Source: Methylobacterium ajmalii
Lineage (GTDB): Bacteria; Pseudomonadota; Alphaproteobacteria; Rhizobiales; Beijerinckiaceae
Direction of reading: 5' to 3'
NCBI RefSeq assembly: GCF_016613415.1
Contig: NZ_JACWCT010000138.1
Location: 1-64,000 of the forward strand
Length of the DNA: 64,000 nucleotides
A program made the position numbers and the translations under genes. The notes beneath the pieces are model-generated. The model did not search any database. It was not told the origin of the DNA and saw only the letters and a program-made list of their open reading frames with translations. This document shows, in pieces, positions 7,573 through 15,682 of the stretch (positions are counted from its first letter, which is position 1; each line of letters opens with the position of its first letter).

Positions 7573-10472
7573 CCGGCTCCCTTTCCGCGCGTCTCGCCCG
7601 GGCGCCCCGCCTCGCCGATCCGGAGCGCGCCCATTCGCGCGTCGCCGACCTGCTTGCAGAGGCGCCCGGCCTCGCGCCGCTGATCGGCGAGGGCGGCCCG
7701 GCCCGCGGCCTTCTCCTCGGGCTCGCCGACCATTCGCCGTTCCTGTGGGGGCTCGCCGCCCGCGATCCCGCCCGCCTCGCCGGGGTCCTGGAACGCGCGC
7801 CGGAGGATTCCAACGCGGCGATCCTGGCCGACCAGCGGGCGGCCGGACTTGCCGGCGGCGACGTCGCCGCCGGGCTTCGGCGCAACCGCGCCGCCCACGC
7901 GCTCCTGGTGGCGCTCGCCGATATCGGCGGGGTGTGGTCGCTGGAAGAGGTGACCGCGGCGCTCTCGGACTTCGCCGACGCCTCGGTCGGCGCCGCGGTC
8001 GACGCGGCGCTGGTCCAGGCCGCCGGCACCGGCCGGTTCCTGCCGCCCGATCCGTCGAAGCCCCAGGAGGGGTCGGGGCTGATCGTGCTCGGCATGGGCA
8101 AGCTCGGGGCCGGCGAGCTGAACTATTCGAGCGACGTCGACCTGATCGTGCTGTTCGATCCCGACACGGCGCCGTTGCGCGCCGGCGTCGAGGCGACGCC
8201 GTTCTTCAGCCGGATCGCGCAAGCGGTCGCCAAGCTCCTGCAGGAGCGCACCGCCGACGGCTACGTCCACCGGGTCGATTACCGCCTGCGGCCCGATCCC
8301 GGCTCGACCCCGACCGCCCTGTCGCTGCCCTCCGCCTACACCTACTACGAGACGGTGGGGCAGAACTGGGAGCGCGCCGCCTTCATCAAGGCGCGCCCGG
8401 TCGCCGGCGACCGGACTTTGGCGGAGACCTTCCTCGCCGAGCTAAGGCCGTTCATCTGGCGCAAGTACTTCGACTTCGCCTCGATCGCCGACGTTCACGC
8501 GATGAAGCGGCAGATCCACGCCGTGCGGGGCCACGGCGCCATCGCGGTGGCGGGCCACGACATCAAGCTCGGGCGCGGCGGCATCCGCGAGGTCGAGTTC
8601 TTCGTCCAGACCCAGCAGCTCGTCTTCGGCGGCAGGCGCCCGTCGCTGCGCGGCCGTCGCACGCTCGAGATGCTGGGCGCGCTGCACGACGAGGGCTGGA
8701 TCACCCCGGAGGCCCGCGACGAATTGGGGGAGGCCTACCGCTTCCTGCGTACCGTCGAGCACCGGCTGCAGATGGTGGCCGACGAGCAGACCCAGCGCCT
8801 GCCCGAGGATCCGGGCAAGCTCGCGCGATTCGCCCGCTTTCTCGGCTACGCCGACGAGACCGCATTCGGCGACGCGCTGACCGCCGAGGCGCGCCGGGTG
8901 CAGGGCCATTACGCCCTGTTGTTCGAGGCCGAGCCCGACCTCGCCGCGGAGGTCGGCGACCTCGTCTTTACCGGGGTCGAGGACGATCCCGGCACGCTCG
9001 CAACCCTGCGGAGCCTCGGCTTCCGGGCGCCGGAGCGGGCGACCGAGACGGTGCGCGGCTGGCATTTCGGCCGCCGCCCGGCGGTGACGAGCCCCCGCGC
9101 CCGCGAGGTGCTGACCGACCTGGTCCCACCCCTGATCCAGGCGCTGTCCGGCACCGCCGACCCGGACGGGGCGCTCGCCGCCCTCGACCGCGCCTTCGGT
9201 CGGATGCCGGCGGCGGTCGAGCTTCTCACCATCCTGCGCTCGCACGAGCGGCTGCGGCTGCTCTTCGCCGATCTCCTCGGCACCGTGCCGCGGCTCGCCG
9301 ATACCGTGGCTTTCAGCCCGCACGTCCTCGACGCGGTGATCGACCCGGCTTTCGTCGCCCCGGTGACCGAGGCCGGGGCGCTGGCCGAGCAGCTCCGTAC
9401 CGGCCTCGGCCAGCCCCGCGACTACGAGGACTTCCTCGACCGCAGCCGCGACGCCGCCCGCCAGTTGCGCTTCGTCACCGGCGCGCGCCTCCTCTCGGGC
9501 ATCCTGCCGCCCGCGGGCGCCGGCCGGGCCTATGCGGGCATCGCCGAGGCGGTGGTGGCCTCGGCGCTCCGGGCGGTCGAATCGGTCTTCGCCGCCGATC
9601 ACGGGCGGGTGCCGGGCGGGCGCTTCGCGGTGCTCGGCCTCGGTCGCCTCGGCTCGCGCCAGCTCACCGCCGATTCCGACCTCGACCTCGTGGTCCTGTA
9701 CGATTTCGACCCCGACGCTCGCGAGAGCGACGGCAAGCGTCCGCTCGATGCCGCGGTCTACTACAACCGCCTGACCCAGCGCCTCGTCGCCGCGCTCACC
9801 GTGCCGACCCGGCGCGGGCGGCTCTACGAGGTGGACCTGCGCCTGCGCCCGAGCGGCGGCCAGGGCCCGATCGCCAACCAGTGGCAACGCTTCGCCGCCT
9901 ATTGGCGCGAGGAGGCGGAGCCGTGGGAGCACATGGCCCTGACCCGGGCCCGGGCCATCGCGGGCGATCCCGGCCTGATGGCGGAGGCCGACGCCACCGC
10001 CGCCGCGATCCTGTGCCAGTCCCGCGACCCCGAGACGGTCGCCCGCGAGGTGCGGACGATGCGCGCCCTCGTGGCGAAGGAGAAGGGCGACCACGGCCCC
10101 CTCGACCTCAAGCTCGCCCCGGGCGGGCTCCTCGACCTCGACTTCCTGGCGCAGGCCCTGATCCTGTCGCACGCCGCGGCCCATCCCGATCTCGTCGGCC
10201 TCGACGCGCCGGGGGTCCTGGAGCGCGCCGGCGACCGCGGGCTGATCGAGCCCGGCCTCGCCGGCCGGCTCGTCACCGCCTACCGGCTCCTCGACGACGT
10301 GCACCACTGGCAGCGCCTGATGGTCGAGGGCGAGTTCGGCCGTACCGCCCCGGCGGCGGCTCGTGCCCGCCTCGCCGCAGCCTCGGGCCAGCCCGACGAG
10401 GCGGCCCTCGTCGCGCAGCTCGCCGAGACGCGGGCCGGGGTGCGCGCGGCGTTCGAGGAGATCCTGAAATAG
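7569..10472 (+). CDS. glnE: Glutamine synthetase adenylyltransferase/adenylyl-removing enzyme
   Basis: 967-aa bifunctional enzyme that attaches AMP to, or removes it from, a tyrosine of glutamine synthetase according to nitrogen status, under PII control. Two nucleotidyltransferase domains are visible: an N-terminal adenylyl-removase motif GMGKLGAGELNYSSDVDL near residue 177 and a C-terminal adenylylase motif GLGRLGSRQLTADSDLDL near residue 693, each followed by helical regulatory segments (HDIKLGRGGIREVEFF; DLKLAPGGLLDLDFLAQ). Length is typical for alphaproteobacteria. GTG start overlaps the kinase stop by 4 nt. It ends at a hairpin facing obgE. Confidence 0.96.
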   Translation: MTGSLSARLARAPRLADPERAHSRVADLLAEAPGLAPLIGEGGPARGLLLGLADHSPFLWGLAARDPARLAGVLERAPEDSNAAILADQRAAGLAGGDVAAGLRRNRAAHALLVALADIGGVWSLEEVTAALSDFADASVGAAVDAALVQAAGTGRFLPPDPSKPQEGSGLIVLGMGKLGAGELNYSSDVDLIVLFDPDTAPLRAGVEATPFFSRIAQAVAKLLQERTADGYVHRVDYRLRPDPGSTPTALSLPSAYTYYETVGQNWERAAFIKARPVAGDRTLAETFLAELRPFIWRKYFDFASIADVHAMKRQIHAVRGHGAIAVAGHDIKLGRGGIREVEFFVQTQQLVFGGRRPSLRGRRTLEMLGALHDEGWITPEARDELGEAYRFLRTVEHRLQMVADEQTQRLPEDPGKLARFARFLGYADETAFGDALTAEARRVQGHYALLFEAEPDLAAEVGDLVFTGVEDDPGTLATLRSLGFRAPERATETVRGWHFGRRPAVTSPRAREVLTDLVPPLIQALSGTADPDGALAALDRAFGRMPAAVELLTILRSHERLRLLFADLLGTVPRLADTVAFSPHVLDAVIDPAFVAPVTEAGALAEQLRTGLGQPRDYEDFLDRSRDAARQLRFVTGARLLSGILPPAGAGRAYAGIAEAVVASALRAVESVFAADHGRVPGGRFAVLGLGRLGSRQLTADSDLDLVVLYDFDPDARESDGKRPLDAAVYYNRLTQRLVAALTVPTRRGRLYEVDLRLRPSGGQGPIANQWQRFAAYWREEAEPWEHMALTRARAIAGDPGLMAEADATAAAILCQSRDPETVAREVRTMRALVAKEKGDHGPLDLKLAPGGLLDLDFLAQALILSHAAAHPDLVGLDAPGVLERAGDRGLIEPGLAGRLVTAYRLLDDVHHWQRLMVEGEFGRTAPAAARARLAAASGQPDEAALVAQLAETRAGVRAAFEEILK

Positions 10473-10474
10473 CC

Positions 10475-10494
10475 GGGGCGCCTGCGGGCGCCCC
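10475..10494. terminator. hairpin between convergent glnE and obgE
   Basis: GGGGCGCC at 10475-10482 pairs with GGCGCCCC at 10487-10494 around a 4-nt loop, 3 bp after the glnE stop. It lies in the 31-bp gap before the obgE stop and could serve both strands. Confidence 0.5.
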
Positions 10495-10503
10495 CGGGCG
10501 ACG

Positions 10504-11532
10504 TCACGGCTGCCAGGCCGGCCGTTCCACCGGCGTTTCGGCGGCGGCCGCATCCATGCGGGCCATGAGCGTCCGCAGGGCCTCGGTCACCCCTTGGCGG
10601 GTCGCCGAGGACAGGATCAGCGGCTTCCGGCCGGTCTCCTCCTCGATCCGGGCGACCTGGAGCTCCAGGGTCTCGGGATCGAGGGTGTCGGCCTTCGACA
10701 GCGCGACCACCTCGGGCTTGTCCTCGAGCCCGTGGCCGTAGGCTTCGAGCTCGGTGCGCACCAGCCGGTAGGCGGCGCCGGCATCCTCGCTCGTGCCCTC
10801 GACGAGGTGGAGCAGCACCCGGCAGCGCTCGACATGGGCCAGGAACTTGTCGCCGAGGCCCACGCCCTCGTGCGCGCCCTCGATCAGGCCCGGGATGTCG
10901 GCGAGCACGAATTCGCGGGTGTCGACCCGTACGACGCCCAGCCCCGGATGCAGGGTGGTGAAGGGATAGTCGGCGATCTTGGGCTTGGCCGCCGTCACGG
11001 TGGCCAGGAAGGTCGACTTGCCGGCGTTGGGAAGCCCGACGAGGCCGGCATCGGCGATCAGCTTCAGCCGCAGCCAGAGCCAGTGCTCCTGGCCTTCGAG
11101 GCCCGGATTGGCATGTTTCGGGGCGCGGTTGGTCGAGGTGGTGAAGTAGGCGTTGCCGAAGCCGCCGTTGCCGCCCTTGGCGAGGCGGAAGCGCTGGCCG
11201 ACCGTGGTCATATCGGCGATCAGGGTCTCCCGGTCCTCCGACAGGATCTCGGTGCCGGCCGGCACCTTGAGGATCACGTCCTCGCCCTTGCCACCGGCGC
11301 GGTTGCGGCCCGAACCGTGCTCGCCCTTGCGGGCCTTGAAATGCTGCTGGTAGCGGTAGTCGATCAGGGTGTTGAGCCCCTCGACGCACTCGATCCAGAC
11401 GTCGCCGCCGCGGCCGCCGTCGCCGCCGTCCGGCCCGCCGAACTCGATGAACTTTTCGCGTCGGAACGAGACGCAGCCGGCGCCGCCGTCTCCCGAGCGG
11501 ACGTAGACCTTGGCCTCGTCGAGGAACTTCAC
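10504..11532 (-). CDS. obgE: Obg-family GTPase
   Basis: 342-aa ribosome-associated GTPase of the Obg/CgtA family, needed for 50S assembly and linked to stress and the cell cycle. The Gly-rich Obg fold spans about residues 1-158 (FLDEAKVYVRSGDGGAGCVSF, GGDGGRGG). The G domain follows with GLPNAGKST (G1), DIPGLIEGAHEGVGLG (G3) and LSKADTLD (G4), ending with SSATRQGV (G5). There is no extended C-terminal domain. It lies on the minus strand with an acetyltransferase, rpmA and rplU upstream, a frequent bacterial arrangement for rplU-rpmA-obg. Confidence 0.96.
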   Translation of the reverse strand: MKFLDEAKVYVRSGDGGAGCVSFRREKFIEFGGPDGGDGGRGGDVWIECVEGLNTLIDYRYQQHFKARKGEHGSGRNRAGGKGEDVILKVPAGTEILSEDRETLIADMTTVGQRFRLAKGGNGGFGNAYFTTSTNRAPKHANPGLEGQEHWLWLRLKLIADAGLVGLPNAGKSTFLATVTAAKPKIADYPFTTLHPGLGVVRVDTREFVLADIPGLIEGAHEGVGLGDKFLAHVERCRVLLHLVEGTSEDAGAAYRLVRTELEAYGHGLEDKPEVVALSKADTLDPETLELQVARIEEETGRKPLILSSATRQGVTEALRTLMARMDAAAAETPVERPAWQP

Positions 11533-11556
11533 GGGACGAACTCCTGAATGGGGAAT

Positions 11557-11584
11557 GGCGGCCGGGGAGGAGACCCCGGCCGCC
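11557..11584 (-). terminator. 11-bp hairpin after the acetyltransferase gene
   Basis: Arms 11557-11567 and 11574-11584 pair perfectly around a 6-nt loop, in the gap between the acetyltransferase stop and the obgE start. If it terminates, obgE needs its own promoter; if it leaks, it would attenuate read-through. Confidence 0.5.
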
Positions 11585-11600
11585 GGATCTTATCGGACAA

Positions 11601-12236
11601 TCAGGCGCCGACGCGGCATTCCGCCCCGTCGTGGCGCGCGAAGACGAGACCGGCGGCGTGCCAGGTCTTCAGGCTGTCCCAGGCGCGCCGGTCGAGCCGG
11701 AACCGGTCGACCGGGAAGACGCCGCCCCGGGCCGGGAAGGCCTGGAGGCCCGAGCCGACCGAGGCGAAGCCGCACTTCTCCAGGACCCGCCGCGAGGCCG
11801 GGTTGACCACCCGGGCCGAGGAGGACAGCTCCTCGCCCTCGGTATAGGCGAAGAACGCGTCGATCATCGCCCGCGCGGCTTCCGTCGCGAGGCCCTGGCC
11901 CCAGTGCGGCGTGCCGAGCCAGTAGCCGAGATGCGGCGCGTGGCCGTCCGGGTCGGGCTCGATGCTGACGATGCCGATCGCCTGGGTCGGGTGCCGCCGC
12001 GGCGTGATCGCCATGACCAGCGCGCGGCCCTCCGCGTTGGCCCGCCGCGACTCCAGGACGAAATTGTCCACGGAGGGCGGATCGAGCGGATGCGGAATTC
12101 GGGCGGTCATCCCGGCTACGGCTTTCTCACCGGCGAATCGGACGAGGGCTTGCGCATCGGCCTGACGGGCCCAGCGCAGCCACAGCCTCCGGGTCTCGAG
12201 CCGGAAGACATCGTCGCGGGTGAGGTCGGGAAACAT
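11601..12236 (-). CDS. GNAT-family N-acetyltransferase (RimJ/RimL type)
   Basis: 211-aa acyl-CoA-dependent acetyltransferase. The N-terminal LETRRLWLRWARQADAQALVRFA and the acetyl-CoA loop segment LGYWLGTPHWGQGLATEAARAMIDAFF place it among RimJ/RimL-like proteins that act on protein N-termini or small amines. The late motif ARVVNPASRRVLEKCGF is also typical. The ATG at 12236 begins directly with the domain; the longer frame upstream is implausible. It sits between rpmA and obgE and is a common insertion in the ribosomal-protein/Obg neighbourhood of Rhizobiales. The substrate is unknown. Confidence 0.85.
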   Translation of the reverse strand: MFPDLTRDDVFRLETRRLWLRWARQADAQALVRFAGEKAVAGMTARIPHPLDPPSVDNFVLESRRANAEGRALVMAITPRRHPTQAIGIVSIEPDPDGHAPHLGYWLGTPHWGQGLATEAARAMIDAFFAYTEGEELSSSARVVNPASRRVLEKCGFASVGSGLQAFPARGGVFPVDRFRLDRRAWDSLKTWHAAGLVFARHDGAECRVGA

Positions 12237-12297
12237 CGCCTGACTCCGATCCGAACCCAGAGCCTCCCGCTCGGGCACGGTTACGAGAACGACGAAA

Positions 12298-12321
12298 GGG
12301 AAGGTGGTTCCCCACCTTCCC
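12298..12321 (-). terminator. rho-independent-like terminator after rpmA
   Basis: GGGAAGGTGG (12298-12307) pairs with CCACCTTCCC (12312-12321) around TTCC. On the minus strand it is followed by TTTCGTCGTT, a weak U-tract. It lies about 110 nt downstream of the rpmA stop. Confidence 0.6.
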
Positions 12322-12429
12322 CTCGTGATCTCGCTCGGAGCTTGGCCGTTTCGGGGCCTAAGGTGAGCAGGAGTCGCCGGGTCGGTGTGGGGACACCGGC
12401 GGAGCTCCCTCGTCACTGGCTCCGTCGGG

Positions 12430-12711
12430 TTATTCTGCGGCCTCCAGGGCCGGGCCGGCGTCGTTGGCGACGACCGTTACGAACGCGCGACCGCGTTTCG
12501 TAATGAATTGCACCTTGCCGGCGGTGAGGGCGAACAGGGTGTGGTCGGTGCCCATGCCGACGTTGACGCCGGGATGCCACTTGGTGCCGCGCTGACGCAC
12601 GATGATGTTGCCGGCGATCACGGCCTCGCTGCCGAACTTCTTCACGCCGAGACGACGACCAGCCGAATCGCGACCGTTGCGGGACGAACCGCCTGCCTTC
12701 TTGTGAGCCAT
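12430..12711 (-). CDS. rpmA: 50S ribosomal protein L27
   Basis: 93-aa L27, a peptidyl-transferase-centre protein. The whole conserved sequence is present: MAHKKAGGSSRNGRDSAGRR, then LGVKKFGSEAV, IIVRQRGTKWHPG and the C-terminal FITKRGRAFVTV. The N-terminus starts directly with MAHKKAGG, so no leader-peptide extension of the Firmicutes type is present. It is co-oriented with and 43 bp from rplU, as expected for one transcript. Confidence 0.97.
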   Translation of the reverse strand: MAHKKAGGSSRNGRDSAGRRLGVKKFGSEAVIAGNIIVRQRGTKWHPGVNVGMGTDHTLFALTAGKVQFITKRGRAFVTVVANDAGPALEAAE

Positions 12712-12754
12712 GGGGCTAACTCCTGAATTCTGAGAAAAGGGCTCGCGGCCAGCT

Positions 12755-13072
12755 TTAAGCGGCGCTGATGCCCGTGACGCGGACCACGGTGAGGTCCTGG
12801 CGGTGACCGCGCTTGCGGCGCGAGTTCTGGCGGCGGCGCTTCTTGAAGGCGATGACCTTCGGGCCGCGGGCCTGCTTGACGATCTCGCCGGCGACGCTGA
12901 CGCCGGAGACCAGCGGGGCGCCGACCTGGGTCGCGCCGGCGCCGTCGGTGAACAGCAGCACCTCGCCGAAGGTGACCGCGGTGCCGGCCTCGCCCTCGAG
13001 CTTCTCGATCGTGATGACGTCGTTGGCGGCGACGCGGTACTGCTTGCCGCCGGTCTTGATCACTGCGAACAT
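12755..13072 (-). CDS. rplU: 50S ribosomal protein L21
   Basis: 105-aa L21, which binds 23S rRNA with L20. Recognised by MFAVIKTGGKQYRVAANDVI at the start, ARGPKVIAFKKRRRQNSRRKRGHRQ in the basic middle and the final TVVRVTGI. The ATG at 13072 gives the usual length; the longer open frame upstream lacks homologous sequence. First gene of the rplU-rpmA unit. The 290-bp upstream gap should hold the promoter, but no convincing boxes were identified. Confidence 0.97.
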   Translation of the reverse strand: MFAVIKTGGKQYRVAANDVITIEKLEGEAGTAVTFGEVLLFTDGAGATQVGAPLVSGVSVAGEIVKQARGPKVIAFKKRRRQNSRRKRGHRQDLTVVRVTGISAA

Positions 13073-13361
13073 CGTTCTCGTCCGTGTTCCATCCGACCTC
13101 CGGCGGTTCGCCGGGATCGTCTTTTTGGCAATTGACGCTCGGGCGCCCGAAGGGCGGTCCGCGAACGCGACGGCGCACGGTCCCTCACGGTCCGCGCGCC
13201 AGATGTCTCCGTTACGGGTCCGCATCCCGTCTGTCAACGCCGCGGCCGCCGGGATTCGGCCCCCCGCCTTGATTTCGCGGCGGCCTTCGCCGAAGACCGC
13301 CCGGTCGCAGGCCGCATGTCACCCCTCCGACATGGGCGGTGCCGACGCGCGGGAGACCACG

Positions 13362-13748
13362 ATGGAAGAGCTTGTTGCCCGGGTGACGCAGGCCACGGGA
13401 CTGGACGCGACCACGGCCCAGACGGCGATCGGCCACATCCTGGCCTTCCTGCAGAAGGAGGGCCCGGCGACGGAGGTCAACCAGCTCATCGCCGCCATGC
13501 CGGGCTCCGAGGCGGCGATCGCCCAGGCCGGCGCCGGCGAGGGCGGCGGCGGCCTGATGGGCATGCTCGGCGGCATGATGGGCGGCGGCGTGATGGCACT
13601 CGGCCAGAAGCTGATGTCGGCCGGCGTGCCGATGAACCAGATGCAGCCGCTCGGCCGCGAGCTGTTCGCCTATGGCCGCGAGAAGGCCGGCGAGGACGTG
13701 ATGGGGCCGATCGTCGGCTCGATCCCGGGCCTGAGCCAGTTCGTCTGA
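13362..13748 (+). CDS. Small DUF2267/DUF2780-like protein
   Basis: 128-aa soluble protein. Residues 1-50 form an amphipathic helical segment (MEELVARVTQATGLDATTAQTAIGHILAFL), followed by a Gly/Met-rich linker (GGGGLMGMLGGMMGGG) and a second helical part. Such proteins are annotated as DUF2267- or DUF2780-like, with no established role. The ATG at 13362 is chosen because GGGAG lies 6 nt upstream; a start ten codons earlier at 13332 is possible. It stands alone before a hairpin terminator. Confidence 0.65.
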   Translation: MEELVARVTQATGLDATTAQTAIGHILAFLQKEGPATEVNQLIAAMPGSEAAIAQAGAGEGGGGLMGMLGGMMGGGVMALGQKLMSAGVPMNQMQPLGRELFAYGREKAGEDVMGPIVGSIPGLSQFV

Positions 13749-13758
13749 ACGGAGCGCG

Positions 13759-13780
13759 GGCGGGGCAGGGCTGCCCCGCC
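13759..13780 (+). terminator. hairpin after the DUF2267-like gene
   Basis: GGCGGGGCAG (13759-13768) and CTGCCCCGCC (13771-13780) are exact complements, 10 bp after the stop codon. Confidence 0.5.
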
Positions 13781-13916
13781 AACCCTCTGATCGATCTCAA
13801 CAACCTTTGTCATATTCCCGTGCCGGCTTCGTGGTGTTGTGTCGGCACGCGGGGACGGTCGCGGCGACCGCCTCACGGGCGCCGGATCGGTCGGCGCCGC
13901 ACGGGATGCCTCGACC

Positions 13917-14918
13917 ATGGTTCCGTTCCTCACCCGCGGCCCCTCCGGCGACGGCCGCGACGCCCCGCCCGGCATCCCCCTCGCGCGCCTCCTCGGCCGC
14001 GCCGCCGAGGGCGGCATCCACCTCAAGGACATCGGCCAGAAGGGGTTCGGCCAGACCTCGCGGCTCTTCCCGCGCCTGAGGCATTTCGAGACCCCCGGCC
14101 TCGACCCGGTGCTCGGCCGCATCGGCTCGCTGGAGGTGCGCCTCGCGACGACGCCGAAGGAGATCAAGCGGGCCCAGCGTCTGCGCTACCGTGTCTTCTA
14201 CGAGGAGATGGCGGCGATCCCGACCGGCATGGCCCTGCTCAAGCGCCGCGACGCCGACGAATACGACGCGGTCTGCGACCACCTCCTGGTGATCGACCAC
14301 GACGCAAAGGAGCAGACGCCGTTCCGCAAGCCCAAGCCCCGGGTGGTCGGCACCTACCGGCTGCTGCGCCAGGAGCAGGCCGACCGGCATTTCGGCTTCT
14401 ACACCGCCGGCGAGTACGATCTCGGCCCGGTGCTGGAGGCCAATGCGGGCAAGCGGCTGCTGGAGCTCGGCCGCTCCTGCGTGCTCAAGCCCTACCGCAC
14501 CAAGCGCACCGTCGAGCTCCTGTGGCACGGCATCTGGACCTACGTGCTGCACCACCGCATCGACGCGATGCTCGGCTGCGCCAGCCTCGAGGGCACCGAC
14601 CCCGACAGCCTGGCGCTGCCCCTGAGCTTCCTGCACCACTTCGCCCGCGCCCCCGAGGGCTGGCGTGCCCGCGCGCTGCCCGGCCGCCACGTCGCCATGG
14701 ACCGCCTCAGCCGCGAGGCGATCGACCCGAAGGCCGCCCTCCATGCCCTGCCGCCCTTGATCAAGGGGTATCTGCGGGTCGGCGCCACCTTCGGCGACGG
14801 GGCGGTGGTCGATTACCAGTTCGGCACGACCGACGTGTTCGTGGTGCTGCCCGTCGAGGCGATCGCCAAGCGGTATATCGGGCATTTCGGGGCGGAGGCG
14901 GGGCGGCACGCGGCGTGA
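13917..14918 (+). CDS. olsB: OlsB-like L-ornithine N-alpha-acyltransferase
   Basis: 333-aa GNAT-fold acyl-ACP-dependent acyltransferase that makes lyso-ornithine lipid, the first step to phosphate-free ornithine membrane lipids; OlsA would finish the lipid. The OlsB/'hemolysin-like' signature is clear: IKRAQRLRYRVFYEEM, YDAVCDHLLVIDH, VVGTYRLL, LELGRSCVLKPYRTKRTVELLWHG and PLSFLHHF. The first 60 residues are a variable extension. The ATG at 13917 is preferred to an upstream in-frame GTG-like start at 13839. No olsA is seen nearby. The final VDYQFGTTDVFVVLP segment is family typical. Confidence 0.88.
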   Translation: MVPFLTRGPSGDGRDAPPGIPLARLLGRAAEGGIHLKDIGQKGFGQTSRLFPRLRHFETPGLDPVLGRIGSLEVRLATTPKEIKRAQRLRYRVFYEEMAAIPTGMALLKRRDADEYDAVCDHLLVIDHDAKEQTPFRKPKPRVVGTYRLLRQEQADRHFGFYTAGEYDLGPVLEANAGKRLLELGRSCVLKPYRTKRTVELLWHGIWTYVLHHRIDAMLGCASLEGTDPDSLALPLSFLHHFARAPEGWRARALPGRHVAMDRLSREAIDPKAALHALPPLIKGYLRVGATFGDGAVVDYQFGTTDVFVVLPVEAIAKRYIGHFGAEAGRHAA

Positions 14919-14975
14919 GGACCAGCCACGCGGCAGCGCTGTTTCTGCGCCGCCAGCGGATATCACTGCTCTAAT

Positions 14976-15275
14976 TCAAGCCGGCAGGACCTCGGACGGT
15001 GCTCTGGGGACGATCCGGGACAGATCGATCGATCGCTGCGCATTGGCAAGGTCGTAGGCTGTCTGAAGGTTGATCCAGAACTGCGCAGTGGTCCCGAAGT
15101 AACGTCCAAGCCTCAATGCCGTGTCGGCGGTGACGCTGCGGCGCCCGCGGACGATGTCGCTGACCCGATTATGAGGAATGTCGAGCGCGTCCGCGAGCTG
15201 GCGGGCGCTGAGATGCAGCGGCTTGAGATATTCTTCAAGCAGGTACTCGCCGGGATGAGTACGGTTCCGAGCCAT
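14976..15275 (-). CDS. higA: HigA-family antitoxin
   Basis: 99-aa helix-turn-helix antitoxin. The VapI/HigA signature is complete: HPGEYLLEEYLKPLHLSARQLADALDIP, NRVSDIVRGRRSVTADTALRLGRYFGTTAQFWINLQTAYDL. It neutralises the HigB toxin and represses their common promoter. It follows higB by 15 bp on the same strand, the toxin-first order usual for higBA. Base composition is visibly less GC-rich than in neighbouring genes, consistent with acquisition by transfer. Confidence 0.93.
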   Translation of the reverse strand: MARNRTHPGEYLLEEYLKPLHLSARQLADALDIPHNRVSDIVRGRRSVTADTALRLGRYFGTTAQFWINLQTAYDLANAQRSIDLSRIVPRAPSEVLPA

Positions 15276-15290
15276 GCCGAAACTCCGCCA

Positions 15291-15575
15291 TTAATGATGG
15301 TAGTCGACGATTTCGACGTCGTACGGTCCACTCTCGTGCCACACAAAACAGATTCGCCATTGGCCGTTGATGCGGATGCTATGTTGCCCCGCTCGATCGC
15401 CCTTCAGCGCTTCCAGCCTGTTGCCCGGAGGACTGCGCAAGTCGTCTAGCGCCACAGCGGCATCTAGAGCATCGAGCTTGCGCAAGGCGATCCGTTCAAA
15501 GCTGCGCCATGATGCATGGCATAAGCCATCCTCATGAAACAAGCGGGTTTTCTTATCCGCAAAGCTCTGGATCAT
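15291..15575 (-). CDS. higB: HigB/RelE-family toxin
   Basis: 94-aa type II toxin, a ribosome-dependent mRNA interferase of the RelE superfamily. Diagnostic parts are MIQSFADKKTRLFHE, ALRKLDALDAAVALDDLRSPPGNRLEALKGDRAGQHSIRINGQWRICFVW and the final VEIVDYHH with the conserved C-terminal His. The ATG at 15575 is the family's usual start; a start at 15614 would run through the operator-like palindrome. Likely repressed by HigA or the HigBA complex binding just upstream. Confidence 0.93.
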   Translation of the reverse strand: MIQSFADKKTRLFHEDGLCHASWRSFERIALRKLDALDAAVALDDLRSPPGNRLEALKGDRAGQHSIRINGQWRICFVWHESGPYDVEIVDYHH

Positions 15576-15582
15576 GGTGCAC

Positions 15583-15627
15583 GTTACGTGATGCGTAACA
15601 CATACCATAGCCACTTATGTGGAACAA
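15583..15627 (-). promoter_or_regulatory. higBA promoter and operator candidate
   Basis: GTTACG-N5-CGTAAC at 15583-15599 is a perfect inverted repeat beginning 8 bp upstream of the higB start. On the minus strand a TTGTTC box (15622-15627) and TATGTG box (15599-15604) are 17 bp apart, so the palindrome touches the -10 region. This arrangement fits autorepression by HigA; the binding itself is inferred. Confidence 0.45.
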
Positions 15628-15682
15628 GCGGCACGCTAAGTGAGAGGACGGCGCAGTGAAGGCCTGCAGGATACGGATCCGC

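Noticed and set aside
7745..10741. 998-codon open frame overlapping glnE in another plus-strand frame
   Set aside because: Arg/Pro-rich shadow of glnE; glnE carries both nucleotidyltransferase motifs in its own frame.
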